From: an uncultured Alphaproteobacteria bacterium
Lineage (GTDB): Bacteria; Pseudomonadota; Alphaproteobacteria; Rs-D84
Length of the DNA stretch: 64,000 bases
Reading direction: 5' to 3'
Assembly: GCA_944389135.1 (NCBI GenBank)
Contig: CALXLG010000001.1
Coordinates: 25,421-89,420, forward strand
In this document: in pieces, positions 45,843-54,999 of the stretch
Position numbering within the stretch: the first letter of the stretch is position 1
How the letters are laid out: every line of letters starts with the position of its first letter
Translations under genes and position numbers: made by a program
The notes under the pieces: model-generated
Seen by the model: the letters and a program-made list of their open reading frames with translations, nothing else
The model's database searches: none
What the model was told of the DNA's origin: nothing

Positions 45843-46520
45843 ATGGATGTAATCAGCGGAATTAAAAAAGCATTTTCTAGCATAAGTAGACAAAGGGTTT
45901 TTGTCTCGGAAGCAGATTTTCAACATTCATTAGCAATAGAATTACACAAGATATTCAACGATACGGCTCAAATAATTTTGGAATTTCCAATTAAAAAGCC
46001 AGGCGAACAACGCATTATTCACATAGATATAATGGTCATCAAAGACGGCGATTTTTACCCCATAGAATTGAAATATAAAACCAGACCAATAAAATCAGAA
46101 AAACTTTACGAAAATACAAAAATACCTGTATCAGACCTGTTGGTAGATCATAAGGGGAATGATGATAATTGTTACCATGTATGGGCAGATATAAACCGTA
46201 TTGAATGGTTAATTGATAAAGGATACGCAAAATCAGGCGTATGCATTTTTATCTCGAACAACAAGTCGTTTTGGTGTGCAAAAAGCAATCCAAAATCTAT
46301 GGCATATGCATTCAGGACGACTGAAGGCGAAAAAATGTCTGGATGGCATAAGTGGAACGTAAAAAATGACACCAATTCCAAACATCTTAAAGATAAACCA
46401 GATTTGTTTATGCAAAATGCCTATAATTTTCAATGGCAAGATTTTTGCGATACTGGCGATAAATACGGACAATTCAAATCATTGTTTATAGAAATTCCAC
46501 CCAAAAACAAAAAGGATTAA
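45843..46520 (+). CDS. PD-(D/E)xK nuclease-like protein
   Basis: 225 aa. SEADFQHSLAIELHKIF (E23), RIIHIDIMVIKDG (Asp in HIDI) and YPIELKYKT (E-x-K) form the order E ... D ... ExK of the PD-(D/E)xK nuclease fold. Residues after about 120 have a WLI-type helix and a YVxF-like strand. It could be a restriction-type or defence nuclease; no methylase or specificity protein is next to it. It follows the structured RNA region directly, and a lipoprotein gene begins 2 nt after its stop. Confidence 0.7.
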   Translation: MDVISGIKKAFSSISRQRVFVSEADFQHSLAIELHKIFNDTAQIILEFPIKKPGEQRIIHIDIMVIKDGDFYPIELKYKTRPIKSEKLYENTKIPVSDLLVDHKGNDDNCYHVWADINRIEWLIDKGYAKSGVCIFISNNKSFWCAKSNPKSMAYAFRTTEGEKMSGWHKWNVKNDTNSKHLKDKPDLFMQNAYNFQWQDFCDTGDKYGQFKSLFIEIPPKNKKD

Positions 46521-46522
46521 AT

Positions 46523-47035
46523 ATGAAGAAAGTAATTTTATTAGGTTTGTTATTGTGTTCTTGTGTTGGTTTGACAATACAACCGGTTTCACCAAAAACC
46601 ATACGCAATCCAGATTGCTTTCCAAGTCATGAATTAAAAGTATTTCAAGTGAATGACAAGTATTCTTTGATTCAATTATATTATTGTCATCCTGCAGATG
46701 GCGATACAGATGTGGCACGTTCATGCAAAGCCAGACGGCAGCAGATGTTTGGTGGCGAGGTTTTTGCAACCGATATGCGACAGGTTATAGGCGAAAAAGA
46801 CTGGAAAACAGAATCAAAAAAACTGTATGATGGATATACGGTTACATTTGGGGCATATTGTATGGTATTAGATGGAACTTATACTTATTACAATACGATA
46901 GGCACAAAGAAAACTATTCGAAAGGTAAAGATGATAGAATCCCAGATTCCAAATCCAGAATATAAAAAATGGCAAGAAAAACAAGCGGCAGAGAACCATG
47001 AAACCACAAATAACAATATGCAAACCGACGAATAA
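46523..47035 (+). CDS. Element-encoded lipoprotein
   Basis: 170 aa with lipobox LCSC or LLCSC (Cys near residue 14). Four or five more cysteines and a hydrophilic C-terminus follow. AAAGGA precedes the ATG. No family recognised. Lipoproteins on such elements can act in superinfection exclusion, which is only a possibility here. Its end overlaps the next gene by 38 nt. Confidence 0.65.
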   Translation: MKKVILLGLLLCSCVGLTIQPVSPKTIRNPDCFPSHELKVFQVNDKYSLIQLYYCHPADGDTDVARSCKARRQQMFGGEVFATDMRQVIGEKDWKTESKKLYDGYTVTFGAYCMVLDGTYTYYNTIGTKKTIRKVKMIESQIPNPEYKKWQEKQAAENHETTNNNMQTDE

Positions 47036-47366
47036 ATTTACTGATAAAGATGTAGATTTATTATTGAATAATCTGCGTGATACATATCGTAAAGCAAGTT
47101 ATAACGCAAAGAAAATTGTAAAATTATCATTTCGCAATATATTGTATGTGATTTCTGAATCAAGACTGGCAGATTTTATATCGGTATCGGCGCAAAATAT
47201 TTGGTGCAAATCTGGTATAAATGGAAATCTGCATAATTTGTTGGTCGGCAAAAAACGCACAATTCAAAAAGATTTCCCGAAATTGAAAGATTTAATATTG
47301 GAACACTGTGTGCCGTTATCTGAATTATTTCATGCTTTTATGGATGATGATATAAATATGTTTTGA
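46998..47366 (+). CDS. Hypothetical element protein
   Basis: 122 aa, basic and helical. ISVSAQNIWCKSGINGNLHNLLVGKKRTI could be a DNA-binding helix pair but matches no family I can name. ATG at 46998 follows AGAGAACC within the previous gene. Its stop overlaps the TTG of the next small gene (TTGA). Confidence 0.55.
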   Translation: MKPQITICKPTNKFTDKDVDLLLNNLRDTYRKASYNAKKIVKLSFRNILYVISESRLADFISVSAQNIWCKSGINGNLHNLLVGKKRTIQKDFPKLKDLILEHCVPLSELFHAFMDDDINMF

Positions 47367-47488
47367 ATAATTTGAAAACCGCATGGATTACCAAAGAAGA
47401 AAATGCAAAATTAAACAAAAAATATAAATCAGCACGATTTGATTGGAAAAAGTGCTATACAGAATGCGGCATAGATTTGGAAAAATAA
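47363..47488 (+). CDS. Small 41-aa protein
   Basis: TTG start overlapping the preceding stop by 3 nt; 41 codons to TAA at 47486. The product (MNNLKTAWITKEENAKLNKK...) is charged, with two cysteines near the end (CYTEC). The next gene begins 1 nt after the stop, so it fills an otherwise unexplained gap in a tight operon. Conservation would be needed to be sure. Confidence 0.45.
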   Translation: MNNLKTAWITKEENAKLNKKYKSARFDWKKCYTECGIDLEK

Positions 47489-47489
47489 T

Positions 47490-48128
47490 ATGACAAACAC
47501 ACAAAAATCTTTAACGGAATATGTATTGGACGAGAACCATTTTAAAGATTTCGAATATGAATTTGATTACTGTATTATTCACCAAGAAAAAGACGCCGAT
47601 TATTTTAATGGGACATTGGCTAGTGCATTAGCAGAATATAACGTGTTCAAAGATAATGAAAGTTTGGCATATTTCATAGCGACGTTGTTGCGATCAAAAA
47701 TACTGATACCTATTTATATTTGTCCGCCGGGTAAAAATGATGCGAGTATTATGAAATTGCCAGATTGTAAAAACGATAGTTTTTTGTATATGAAAAATGT
47801 AAATATTGTTCCACAAATAAAACTATCAGATAAAATCAGGATTTTTAGTGGTTTTCTATCAATACGCGAAATACACAGCGCGGCCACAAATCATATGTTT
47901 TTATATATAGATTTTGAAACAGTATACAAGTGGATAAAAAAGCACAACAAAGAAATAGATATGATTGTATTTGATGCTTTTTCTAAGCAAGGTTATTCAT
48001 ATTTTATATCATGTGATGATTTTATTAAACAAATAGCCCAATTTAAACGGTTTATAAAATCTTATACTGGCAAGAATTTGATTAGTGATTTGCATAACGC
48101 GTGTATACATAAACATATGCCAAAATAA
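47490..48128 (+). CDS. Hypothetical protein with weak SseB-like region
   Basis: 212 aa, soluble. The first 100 residues (LASALAEYNVFKDNESLAYFIATLLRSKILIPIYICPPG, written in part) resemble SseB/enhanced-serine-sensitivity N-terminal domains, and FLYIDFETVYKWI recurs later. No catalytic motif. It is the last gene of the plus-strand run from 45843 and ends at a bidirectional terminator. Confidence 0.55.
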   Translation: MTNTQKSLTEYVLDENHFKDFEYEFDYCIIHQEKDADYFNGTLASALAEYNVFKDNESLAYFIATLLRSKILIPIYICPPGKNDASIMKLPDCKNDSFLYMKNVNIVPQIKLSDKIRIFSGFLSIREIHSAATNHMFLYIDFETVYKWIKKHNKEIDMIVFDAFSKQGYSYFISCDDFIKQIAQFKRFIKSYTGKNLISDLHNACIHKHMPK

Positions 48129-48160
48129 ATACCGGGATTTTACCCAGTATTTATTTTATT
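48127..48160. terminator. Bidirectional terminator between cargo and terminase genes
   Basis: AAATACCGGG (48127-48136) and CCCAGTATTT (48143-48152) with one mismatch, then TATTTTATT. Confidence 0.75.
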
Positions 48161-49601
48161 GATATGCCAATAATTCTTGACCATATGAAATAGCCTGTGT
48201 CAAAGAATCAACTTGATCTTTATATTTTGAATTTGGAAAGCTTAACAATTCTTTTTTAAAATCTGGCCACCATCGTTCTTTTCCTTCCACACCATCTGGC
48301 GGAAACAACAATTGTCCATTTTCAATATATGGTGTTATACCATAAAGTCGGTCAATTTTATCCCCTTTAGGCTTTATTGCCTCGATATTTAGTACGCGGC
48401 CATATATATCTTTTAAATTTCTTAACAAATTTATAAGCGGAGTTCCGCTCGCAGCATCTTCTATTAGTAATACTGGTTTGATTCTGAAAAATCCAGACTC
48501 TTGAACTACAGAATTGTATGCTTGCAAAACAGATTCTAAAAGTTTGGTCATATCCAGTCGGGCACGCGCAACTTGTAACAAATAAAATGTCCTGTTTCTC
48601 ATTACTGCTACGACAGAACAAGCAGAATATGCATTGTTTTCTCCTGTTTTATTAGCTGTATCCCAACTTAATAATATTTTATAAACTTCATCAGGATTCA
48701 AACGTTGGTTTGGATAATATTGTATCCATTCTTCTTTTACGATACCACCCCCAACAGGACATGGTTCTTGTTGATATTGGGCATTCCATACATATTCCCC
48801 TAATTCTATTTTTAATTCATTACACTTTTCAAAACTGATATATTGCTTGTTTAATACATCGCCTTTATGCCTTATAAAAGTTTTATTCTCAACTTCCCAT
48901 TGTTCTTCTTCGGTTGCAATCATAGGCATAACTATATGTTCCCATTTATCAGACTCTTTATCTAACAGATAACCTGTTAAATCGTTTTCATGAACACGTT
49001 GCATTATCAAAATAATCACCCCGTATTCTTGATTATCTAAACGGCTTAACAGTGTACCTGTATACCATTCTTGTACTTTATTTAGGGCATTCTCATTTGC
49101 CATATCTGTTGTTTTTATCGGGTCGTCGATGATTATTATATTACCACCGCGCCTCGTTAAAGATCCTTCGACAGATGCGGCAAAGCGTCCACCGCGTGAA
49201 ATTGTTTTAAAATCATAGGCTGACGATTGGTCATTTGAAATCTCACTTTTCGGAAATAATTGTTTATACCACTCAGATTGCATAATGCGTTTACAATCGC
49301 GTGCAAAGGTTTCAGATAATTCGGCTGAATATGATGCACTGACTATTTTTTCTTTTGGGTTGTGCCCTAATACCCATGTAGTAAACGCAACATTTACTAT
49401 TTGCGATTTCAAACTGCGCGGTGGAACATTTATAATAAGACGTTTTATTTCGCCTTTGCGTGCTTTTTCCAGCCGATCACACAATACTTCAAGGTGCCAA
49501 TTTGGAATCAGTATTTGTCCACCGCTTGTTTCAAAATAAGCCCGTTGCACAAAACTGTAAAAATCTTCTTTTATTAAAGCATTAGCCAGATTTTGTGTCA
49601 T
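48156..49601 (-). CDS. terL: Phage terminase large subunit
   Basis: 481 aa DNA-packaging motor. The N-terminal ATPase has VPPRSLKSQI (Walker A-like, about 59-68), SRGGRFAASVEGSLTRRGG and IIIIDDPIK (Walker B, about 155-163). The C-terminal RNase H-like nuclease starts LLSWDTANKTG (catalytic Asp near 307) with ILIEDAASGTPL later. It appears complete. No portal gene follows, which is unusual for a working prophage. Confidence 0.92.
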   Translation of the reverse strand: MTQNLANALIKEDFYSFVQRAYFETSGGQILIPNWHLEVLCDRLEKARKGEIKRLIINVPPRSLKSQIVNVAFTTWVLGHNPKEKIVSASYSAELSETFARDCKRIMQSEWYKQLFPKSEISNDQSSAYDFKTISRGGRFAASVEGSLTRRGGNIIIIDDPIKTTDMANENALNKVQEWYTGTLLSRLDNQEYGVIILIMQRVHENDLTGYLLDKESDKWEHIVMPMIATEEEQWEVENKTFIRHKGDVLNKQYISFEKCNELKIELGEYVWNAQYQQEPCPVGGGIVKEEWIQYYPNQRLNPDEVYKILLSWDTANKTGENNAYSACSVVAVMRNRTFYLLQVARARLDMTKLLESVLQAYNSVVQESGFFRIKPVLLIEDAASGTPLINLLRNLKDIYGRVLNIEAIKPKGDKIDRLYGITPYIENGQLLFPPDGVEGKERWWPDFKKELLSFPNSKYKDQVDSLTQAISYGQELLAYQ

Positions 49602-49978
49602 TCTTCCACCTCTTTATTCTCTTCTAAAACACGTTTTCGGAAATTTTCAATAATGTTCTGGTTTATTTTAGATTGTTCTTTTTCATCGTGTTTTTTGCGT
49701 TCATTATATCTTTCGGCATCCTGCATCATTATATATGCAATATTTGTAAATTTTTTATCGCCAGCAATACCCTTGTTTATCGTCGTTTTGACAAACACTT
49801 CCTTTTTGCTAAGTGTTTTATATCGACCATTTTCCATAATTGAAACCTTTTGTGATAATTCTCTGTTTGCAAGAGCCAAATAATTTTTATCGCCCTTGGG
49901 ACGTCCTTTGGGATTACCAGATTGTCCTTTTTTGAATTGTGTTTCTTTTGGTGGGTTAGCATATCCTGTCATCTGCAT
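49598..49978 (-). CDS. DUF5681 protein, likely small-terminase-like
   Basis: 126 aa. FKKGQSGNPKGRPKGDKN (about 15-32) is the DUF5681 signature, found beside large terminases. The rest is helical. It overlaps terL by 4 nt (ATGA) and the methyltransferase gene by 23 nt, so the three are one unit. A role in recognising DNA for packaging is inferred from position. Confidence 0.82.
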   Translation of the reverse strand: MQMTGYANPPKETQFKKGQSGNPKGRPKGDKNYLALANRELSQKVSIMENGRYKTLSKKEVFVKTTINKGIAGDKKFTNIAYIMMQDAERYNERKKHDEKEQSKINQNIIENFRKRVLEENKEVEE

Positions 49979-51221
49979 CTCCTATTTTTATAGCTTTTTC
50001 ACCGGTTAGTTCTTCATACCGTTTAATTGTCACATCACAATATTTTGGTTCTATTTCGATGCCATAACATGTGCGACCTGTTTGTTCGCATGCGATTAAG
50101 GTTGAACCAGAACCCAAGAAGCAATCCAACACAATATCGCCACGTTTTGTGACATCTAGAATTGCATCTTTTAACATTGCAACGGGCTTAACCGTTGGAT
50201 GTAATTTTAAATTTTCTTTACCATCTGCGGAACCATTGGCACCTGCGTATTCCCAAACATTTGTGCGATATCGCCCATGCGCCCCCAGATTTATATTATT
50301 CGTATGTGGGCCTTTGCCGTTTTTGTATATAAAGCACAATTCATGCTGTGAACGATACAGGCTGCCCATACCACCATTGTTTTTGACCCAAACGCAGATG
50401 TTTTTTAATTCTTCATAAACGGTTGATGCGGCCAGACCAATTTCTATTCCATGTCGCCAATCCATAAACAAGTAATGCAAAGAACCATCGATGGAATATT
50501 CTTTTGCATGTTTCATAAATGTATTTAAAAACGTGATGAATTCATCAGATGACATCTCGCCAGATGCCATCGCAAATTCATCATGCTTAATTTTACCGCT
50601 TGAACCAATATCTTTTACACGGACATTATATGGTGGATCTGTTAAAATCATTTGGGCACGATTGTTTCCCATTAAATTTGCGTAAGTTTCTGCCTTTAAG
50701 GCATCTCCACAAATTAAGAAATGCCGCCCTAATTGCCATATATCGCCAAATTTGCATTGGTAATCGTTGGTTGATAATTCTGGGATATGTTCTTCTTTCA
50801 GATTTGTAGGACCAGACTTATTTATAATAAAATTATCTATTTCTTCTGTTTCAAACCCTGTAATTTCTAGATCCAGATTTAAATTTTCCAGTTCTTTAAA
50901 TTCCATTTGCAACAAAGACACATCCCATTTGCCTAATTCGGTCAGTTTGTTATCAGCAATACGATACAGACGTTTCTGCTTATCATTTAAATGAGACAGT
51001 GTTATTGTGGGGATGTTTTCCATATTTAACTGTTTTGCAGCCAAATATCGTCCATGTCCAGCTATGATTTCCCCATTTCCATCCAACAACACAGGGTTCA
51101 CAAATCCAAATTCTTTAATAGAATCCGCAATCTGTTTAATCTGGTGTTTGCTGTGAAGTTTGGGGTTGTTTTGATATGGTTTAATTTGATTAATGTTTTT
51201 ATCAACAATTGTTAAAAGCAT
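49956..51221 (-). CDS. ParB-domain/DNA methyltransferase fusion
   Basis: 421 aa. An N-terminal ParB-like nuclease/CTPase-fold domain (about 8-95; GHGRYLAAK) is fused to an N4/N6 methyltransferase with DPPYNV (about 195-200) and CFLGSGSTL (SAM-binding, about 366-374), order as in the beta group. Such fusions are common next to terminases and protect or mark phage DNA. No partner restriction enzyme is adjacent; the PD-(D/E)xK protein at 45843 is 3.4 kb away on the other strand. Confidence 0.9.
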   Translation of the reverse strand: MLLTIVDKNINQIKPYQNNPKLHSKHQIKQIADSIKEFGFVNPVLLDGNGEIIAGHGRYLAAKQLNMENIPTITLSHLNDKQKRLYRIADNKLTELGKWDVSLLQMEFKELENLNLDLEITGFETEEIDNFIINKSGPTNLKEEHIPELSTNDYQCKFGDIWQLGRHFLICGDALKAETYANLMGNNRAQMILTDPPYNVRVKDIGSSGKIKHDEFAMASGEMSSDEFITFLNTFMKHAKEYSIDGSLHYLFMDWRHGIEIGLAASTVYEELKNICVWVKNNGGMGSLYRSQHELCFIYKNGKGPHTNNINLGAHGRYRTNVWEYAGANGSADGKENLKLHPTVKPVAMLKDAILDVTKRGDIVLDCFLGSGSTLIACEQTGRTCYGIEIEPKYCDVTIKRYEELTGEKAIKIGDADDRIC

Positions 51222-51424
51222 AGTATACTCCTTATGTTTTACGAATAAGGAATATCCTTATTCTTAATAATATACATTGTTGCGAACACCATGCTTGAAA
51301 ATTTTTTTACAGAACAAAAATATCGAATAAAATCCCTGTTGTTTTTATATGGTTTTTTGATATATGGCCGAAAATCTCGTAAAATTGTAGAAAAATATAC
51401 TAAAAATTCCCTGTAAATCCCTGT

Positions 51425-51436
51425 TATCTTGTATGT
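51425..51436 (+). repeat. Candidate attR core
   Basis: Right copy of TATCTTGTATGT. The 51222-51578 gap holds this repeat, two terminators and nothing else that I can support. Confidence 0.5.
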
Positions 51437-51475
51437 GAAAAACCGTGCTAATTTGCAACTCCACCAAAACACAAA

Positions 51476-51498
51476 CCGACCGAGCAGGTCGGTTTTTT
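51476..51498 (+). terminator. Orphan terminator resembling the tRNA-Tyr terminator
   Basis: CCGACC, GAGCA loop, GGTCGG and six T, like 39211-39234. It is preceded by ACTCCACCA, similar to the tRNA-Tyr 3' end ACTCCCACCA. Confidence 0.7.
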
Positions 51499-51553
51499 GT
51501 ATAATAGTCTTTATATTTAATGTTTTGTTAAAAATAGCAAAGCTATTACAATA

Positions 51554-51578
51554 AAAAACTCCCAATCGGGAGTTTTTA
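51554..51578. terminator. Terminator of argS (bidirectional)
   Basis: A run, CTCCC, AATC loop, GGGAG, then TTTTT. Confidence 0.85.
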
Positions 51579-53279
51579 TTACATTTCTTCTGGAATTTTT
51601 AAGCCCATTAATTCTATCGATTGCGATAATACTTTTAATGATTGTTTTACTATCGCAAGTCTTTGCGCTTTGATGTCTTCTGGTATATCGTCGCGCATAA
51701 TGGGGCAGGTGTGATAAAACGTATTTATCAATTTACACAAGTCATATGCATAGTTTGCCAATATATATGGTGCACGTTTTTCAAATGCCGTTTCTGTTAC
51801 GCGATTAAAATCAAGCAAGAACATTAATAAATCACGTTCTTCTGGTAATAATTCACAGTTTGCAGATGCCGGTATATTTCCGACTTTCTTTAATATAGAA
51901 TTTAATCTGACAGCTGTGTAAAGAATATATGGACCCGTTCTGCCTTCAAAGCTGGTGACAGAATCAACGTCAAATATATAGTCTGATTTTACATCGTGCA
52001 TCAGGTCATTAAACTTTAACGCGGCCAATGCTATCATTTCTATTGTTTCGTCAGGTAAATCTTTTCCTGATTCTTTTACACGCGTGCGAACAGAGTCTGC
52101 GACAATGTTTATCATTTCATCCAAACTTGGCACATTGCCATCACGCGTCTTAAATGGTTTCCCATCAGCACCGGTTATTGTGCCAAAACCAATGTGTTGT
52201 AATTCTATGCCGTCTGCAAAACCTGCCAAACGCGCTGCACGAAATATTTGCTTAAAGTGTAATGTTTGGCGGTTGTCTGTAAAATAAACAATTGCATCTG
52301 GGTTATCAGTTTTTTCACGATAATAAATGGCTGTCAAATCTGCTGCTGCATAGGTTTGTGCACCTGCGCTTGATTTCCACATTACAGGTGGCATTGGTTC
52401 TGTGTCTGTGTCTTGTTTTACAGAAATGATTTCTGCGCCGTCGCTGTGTTCAATAATACCCTTGGTGTCCAGAATTTCTTGTACTTCTGGTACATATTCT
52501 GCAATTAATCTTTCACCTTTATTTTCATCAAATGGCAATATGTTTAAGCGGGTTAGTAATTTGCTTACTTGTCCCAGCGACATTGGTATAAAGGTATCAT
52601 ATATCTTTTTGTATTCTTCGTTGCCGTTTTGTAATTCAACAGTTATTTTTTGCGCTTTCTCTAACCATGCTGGGTCTTCTTTTGCACGTGCAGAAGAAGC
52701 AGGGTACATTCTATTTACATCATCTACGTTATTTGGCATACCGTTTTCTAGGACCCACGCTATTATAAGACCCATAGGTCTGCCCCAATCACCCATATGA
52801 TTGTATGCTTTGGTTGTGTGACCCAAGAATTTTGCAATGCGGTTAAATGTATCACCAACCACTGTTGTTCGCAGGTGACCAATGTGTAAATTTTTACCTA
52901 CATTATAACCACCATAATCAAGGTCTATTTTTTGTTTGATTCCCGTATCTGGTTCCAAATTATCAGATAACGCTGTATCTTTTATATAGCTATCTTTTAA
53001 TTTTATGTTTATAAAGCCAGGACCTGCAACAGAAACGCTTTCTACATTTGATATCTGCTGTAAATAAGGAGTCAAGATATCAGCAATATCACGTGGTTTT
53101 TTCCCTAACTTTTTTGTCAGCATCATGGCGATATTTGTAGAAAAATCCCCAAAATCACGAACTTTTGGGATTTCAACAGTTATATTATTTAGAAATTCTG
53201 TGCTGATAATATCTTTTAATTCTGGTATTTCTTTTAATTTAGAAATTATAGATTTTGATACTTCTTTATAAAGATTCAT
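51579..53279 (-). CDS. argS: Arginyl-tRNA synthetase
   Basis: 566 aa class I synthetase. An N-terminal Add-1 domain (1-110), HIGH motif as LHIGHLRTT (about 131-139), the degenerate KMSKS region (GKPFKTRDG, normal for ArgRS), and the DALR anticodon-binding domain (about 445-566). It charges tRNA-Arg and needs the tRNA for activation. Normal length. Confidence 0.96.
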   Translation of the reverse strand: MNLYKEVSKSIISKLKEIPELKDIISTEFLNNITVEIPKVRDFGDFSTNIAMMLTKKLGKKPRDIADILTPYLQQISNVESVSVAGPGFINIKLKDSYIKDTALSDNLEPDTGIKQKIDLDYGGYNVGKNLHIGHLRTTVVGDTFNRIAKFLGHTTKAYNHMGDWGRPMGLIIAWVLENGMPNNVDDVNRMYPASSARAKEDPAWLEKAQKITVELQNGNEEYKKIYDTFIPMSLGQVSKLLTRLNILPFDENKGERLIAEYVPEVQEILDTKGIIEHSDGAEIISVKQDTDTEPMPPVMWKSSAGAQTYAAADLTAIYYREKTDNPDAIVYFTDNRQTLHFKQIFRAARLAGFADGIELQHIGFGTITGADGKPFKTRDGNVPSLDEMINIVADSVRTRVKESGKDLPDETIEMIALAALKFNDLMHDVKSDYIFDVDSVTSFEGRTGPYILYTAVRLNSILKKVGNIPASANCELLPEERDLLMFLLDFNRVTETAFEKRAPYILANYAYDLCKLINTFYHTCPIMRDDIPEDIKAQRLAIVKQSLKVLSQSIELMGLKIPEEM

Positions 53280-53349
53280 TTTTATAGCCTATGTTTTTTA
53301 TGATGAAAGAATATTAATTTATCTAATTGAGTTTTCAAGAAAATATATT

Positions 53350-54978
53350 TTATTCTTCTATTTCAACGCTGTCTATATATGTCCTGTTTACAGATTCAAG
53401 CGATACAGGCTTAAAATCTTCTGATACTATTGCATCGCTGTCATCTTCGGGCAGAATAACAATGTTTTCTTGTACTGGTAAAACAGGTGTTTGTGTTATA
53501 TTTGCGCCGTATGTTTTAGACTTATATTTACTGCGTAGGCGTTCTGGTATGTTTATATAATCATTCGGATTAATGCCGGCTGTTTCCAATGCCATATCGT
53601 TTGCAGGGTTAATATTATGTTGTTCAATGCTGTATATAGGGGTAATAAACGTTTTATCTGCTTCACGTACTGTGGATGTTGTTCCGTCACCAGAAAGCTG
53701 AACTATACGCAAAGCACGTTCGTTTTCACCTGTTGGTTTTAGTCTGAATAAACCGTCAATTCCAATATATCCACTTGGGTCTAGTAAATAAGCAGCGTTA
53801 GATTTTGGTGAATAAATCATCCCAATTGCCATGTTTGTGGCATCATAACCAAAGCTGGCCAATCTATTTGCCGGCGTTCCAGACATTTGTTCGTATAGAT
53901 TGGAAAAATCTGTAGATATTTCTGGAAGGGTTGCGTATTTTGCCCCATGCATAGTAATATCTTGTGCTATATCAGAACCTTCCCAAACGGCTGTGCCATA
54001 AAACTTAGTGTATCCAGCGTTTATTCCATAATAGCGCAAGAAAGAAACCAATGTCTCTGTGTCATCGCCATTACCTAAGAAAAGTATTGCTTCATAAGGG
54101 ATTTTACCCAGTGTTTCTGTTTTTGATAGTCTATCTAGCTGAATAGTCATAGATGATTTCTCAATAGCGGTTAATCTTTCTTTTGTTAATATATCAGACA
54201 AGATTTCACGTGCACGTGTATGTGCAGCTGTGCGGGCATCGTACATTGATGATTTTTGAGATATTGTTTTTATAGAGTCTGTGTCGCCTTCTTTGTAATA
54301 AAATACACCGATGTTCGGAACGCGATAAATTTCAGATGCTTTTAATGCCGCGCCTGCCATTAGGCGACCTGATTGAGTATCTGGCGCCAAGATTATAAAA
54401 TCTTTAATATTGTCATAAGACATTTCTTTAACAATTTCTTCAACGCTGTTTGTCGGCATAAGGGCCATTGTCATAACACCTTTGCCCAATGCGTTTGCAT
54501 CAGAGGTAAAAGATAACACCGGTAATGCTTCTGGTTTTGCAGACTTTATTTGTCGGGCGTCTTTAGAAAATACAGGGCCGACGATTATTTCTGGATTAAT
54601 TGATAGTGCTTCTGTAAAAACAGTATCTGGGTTTTTTGCTGTATCAAAAAAAGCAACTGATAAATTTTGAGGCGCGTTCTGTAAAACCGCTGTTTCTATG
54701 GAAGTACGAATAGTTTTTCCAACTGTTGCGCTGTCGCCAGATAAAGGCAGCAATACCGCCATTGTATGCACAGGGGCGCCAATTAAATTATCTGATGGTG
54801 TGCCAATGTGCACGTTTTCTGCGCCATACATTAATTGTACTGGCGCACTTGTTTCTAATGTGCCGTATTCATCCATCCAGCTTTCTTGCTTTGTCGCGCA
54901 ACCGGCAAGCAATATCATAACGCAAAAAATAAAAAATCTCTTTATATGCATTGAAAAATCCATTTTATTCTGTATCAT
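53350..54978 (-). CDS. LppC/LpoA-type lipoprotein (penicillin-binding protein activator family)
   Basis: 542 aa with lipobox LAGC. The mature part is a periplasmic-binding-protein fold (HTMAVLLPLSGDSATVGKTIRTSIETAV, written in part, then IIVGPVFSKDARQI). In this family such proteins bind and activate class A penicillin-binding proteins at the outer membrane. The ATG at 54951 (MHIKRFF) may be the true start, since it opens the signal peptide better. It is divergent from rsmI, an arrangement often seen for lppC and rsmI. Confidence 0.85.
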   Translation of the reverse strand: MIQNKMDFSMHIKRFFIFCVMILLAGCATKQESWMDEYGTLETSAPVQLMYGAENVHIGTPSDNLIGAPVHTMAVLLPLSGDSATVGKTIRTSIETAVLQNAPQNLSVAFFDTAKNPDTVFTEALSINPEIIVGPVFSKDARQIKSAKPEALPVLSFTSDANALGKGVMTMALMPTNSVEEIVKEMSYDNIKDFIILAPDTQSGRLMAGAALKASEIYRVPNIGVFYYKEGDTDSIKTISQKSSMYDARTAAHTRAREILSDILTKERLTAIEKSSMTIQLDRLSKTETLGKIPYEAILFLGNGDDTETLVSFLRYYGINAGYTKFYGTAVWEGSDIAQDITMHGAKYATLPEISTDFSNLYEQMSGTPANRLASFGYDATNMAIGMIYSPKSNAAYLLDPSGYIGIDGLFRLKPTGENERALRIVQLSGDGTTSTVREADKTFITPIYSIEQHNINPANDMALETAGINPNDYINIPERLRSKYKSKTYGANITQTPVLPVQENIVILPEDDSDAIVSEDFKPVSLESVNRTYIDSVEIEE

Positions 54979-54999
54979 TTTACTATAAAAGGATTACAA

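Larger units (their letters stand above)
39291..51436. mobile_element. Integrated element (satellite or decayed prophage), about 12.1 kb
   Basis: A 12-bp direct repeat TATCTTGTATGT lies at 39291-39302 and 51425-51436. Everything phage-like lies between the copies: serine recombinase, DUF2924 protein, HNH, S24 repressor, terminase subunits, ParB-methyltransferase. Housekeeping genes resume right outside (tRNA-Tyr on the left, argS on the right). No portal, protease, capsid, tail or lysis gene is visible, so it cannot build a particle by itself. The recombinase carries an in-frame stop, so the element may be stranded. Boundaries are inferred from the repeat, not proven. Confidence 0.7.

Noticed and set aside
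51239..51565. Minus-strand ORF of 108 codons between the methyltransferase gene and argS
   Set aside because: It spans two terminators and the candidate att repeat and has biased, low-complexity composition.
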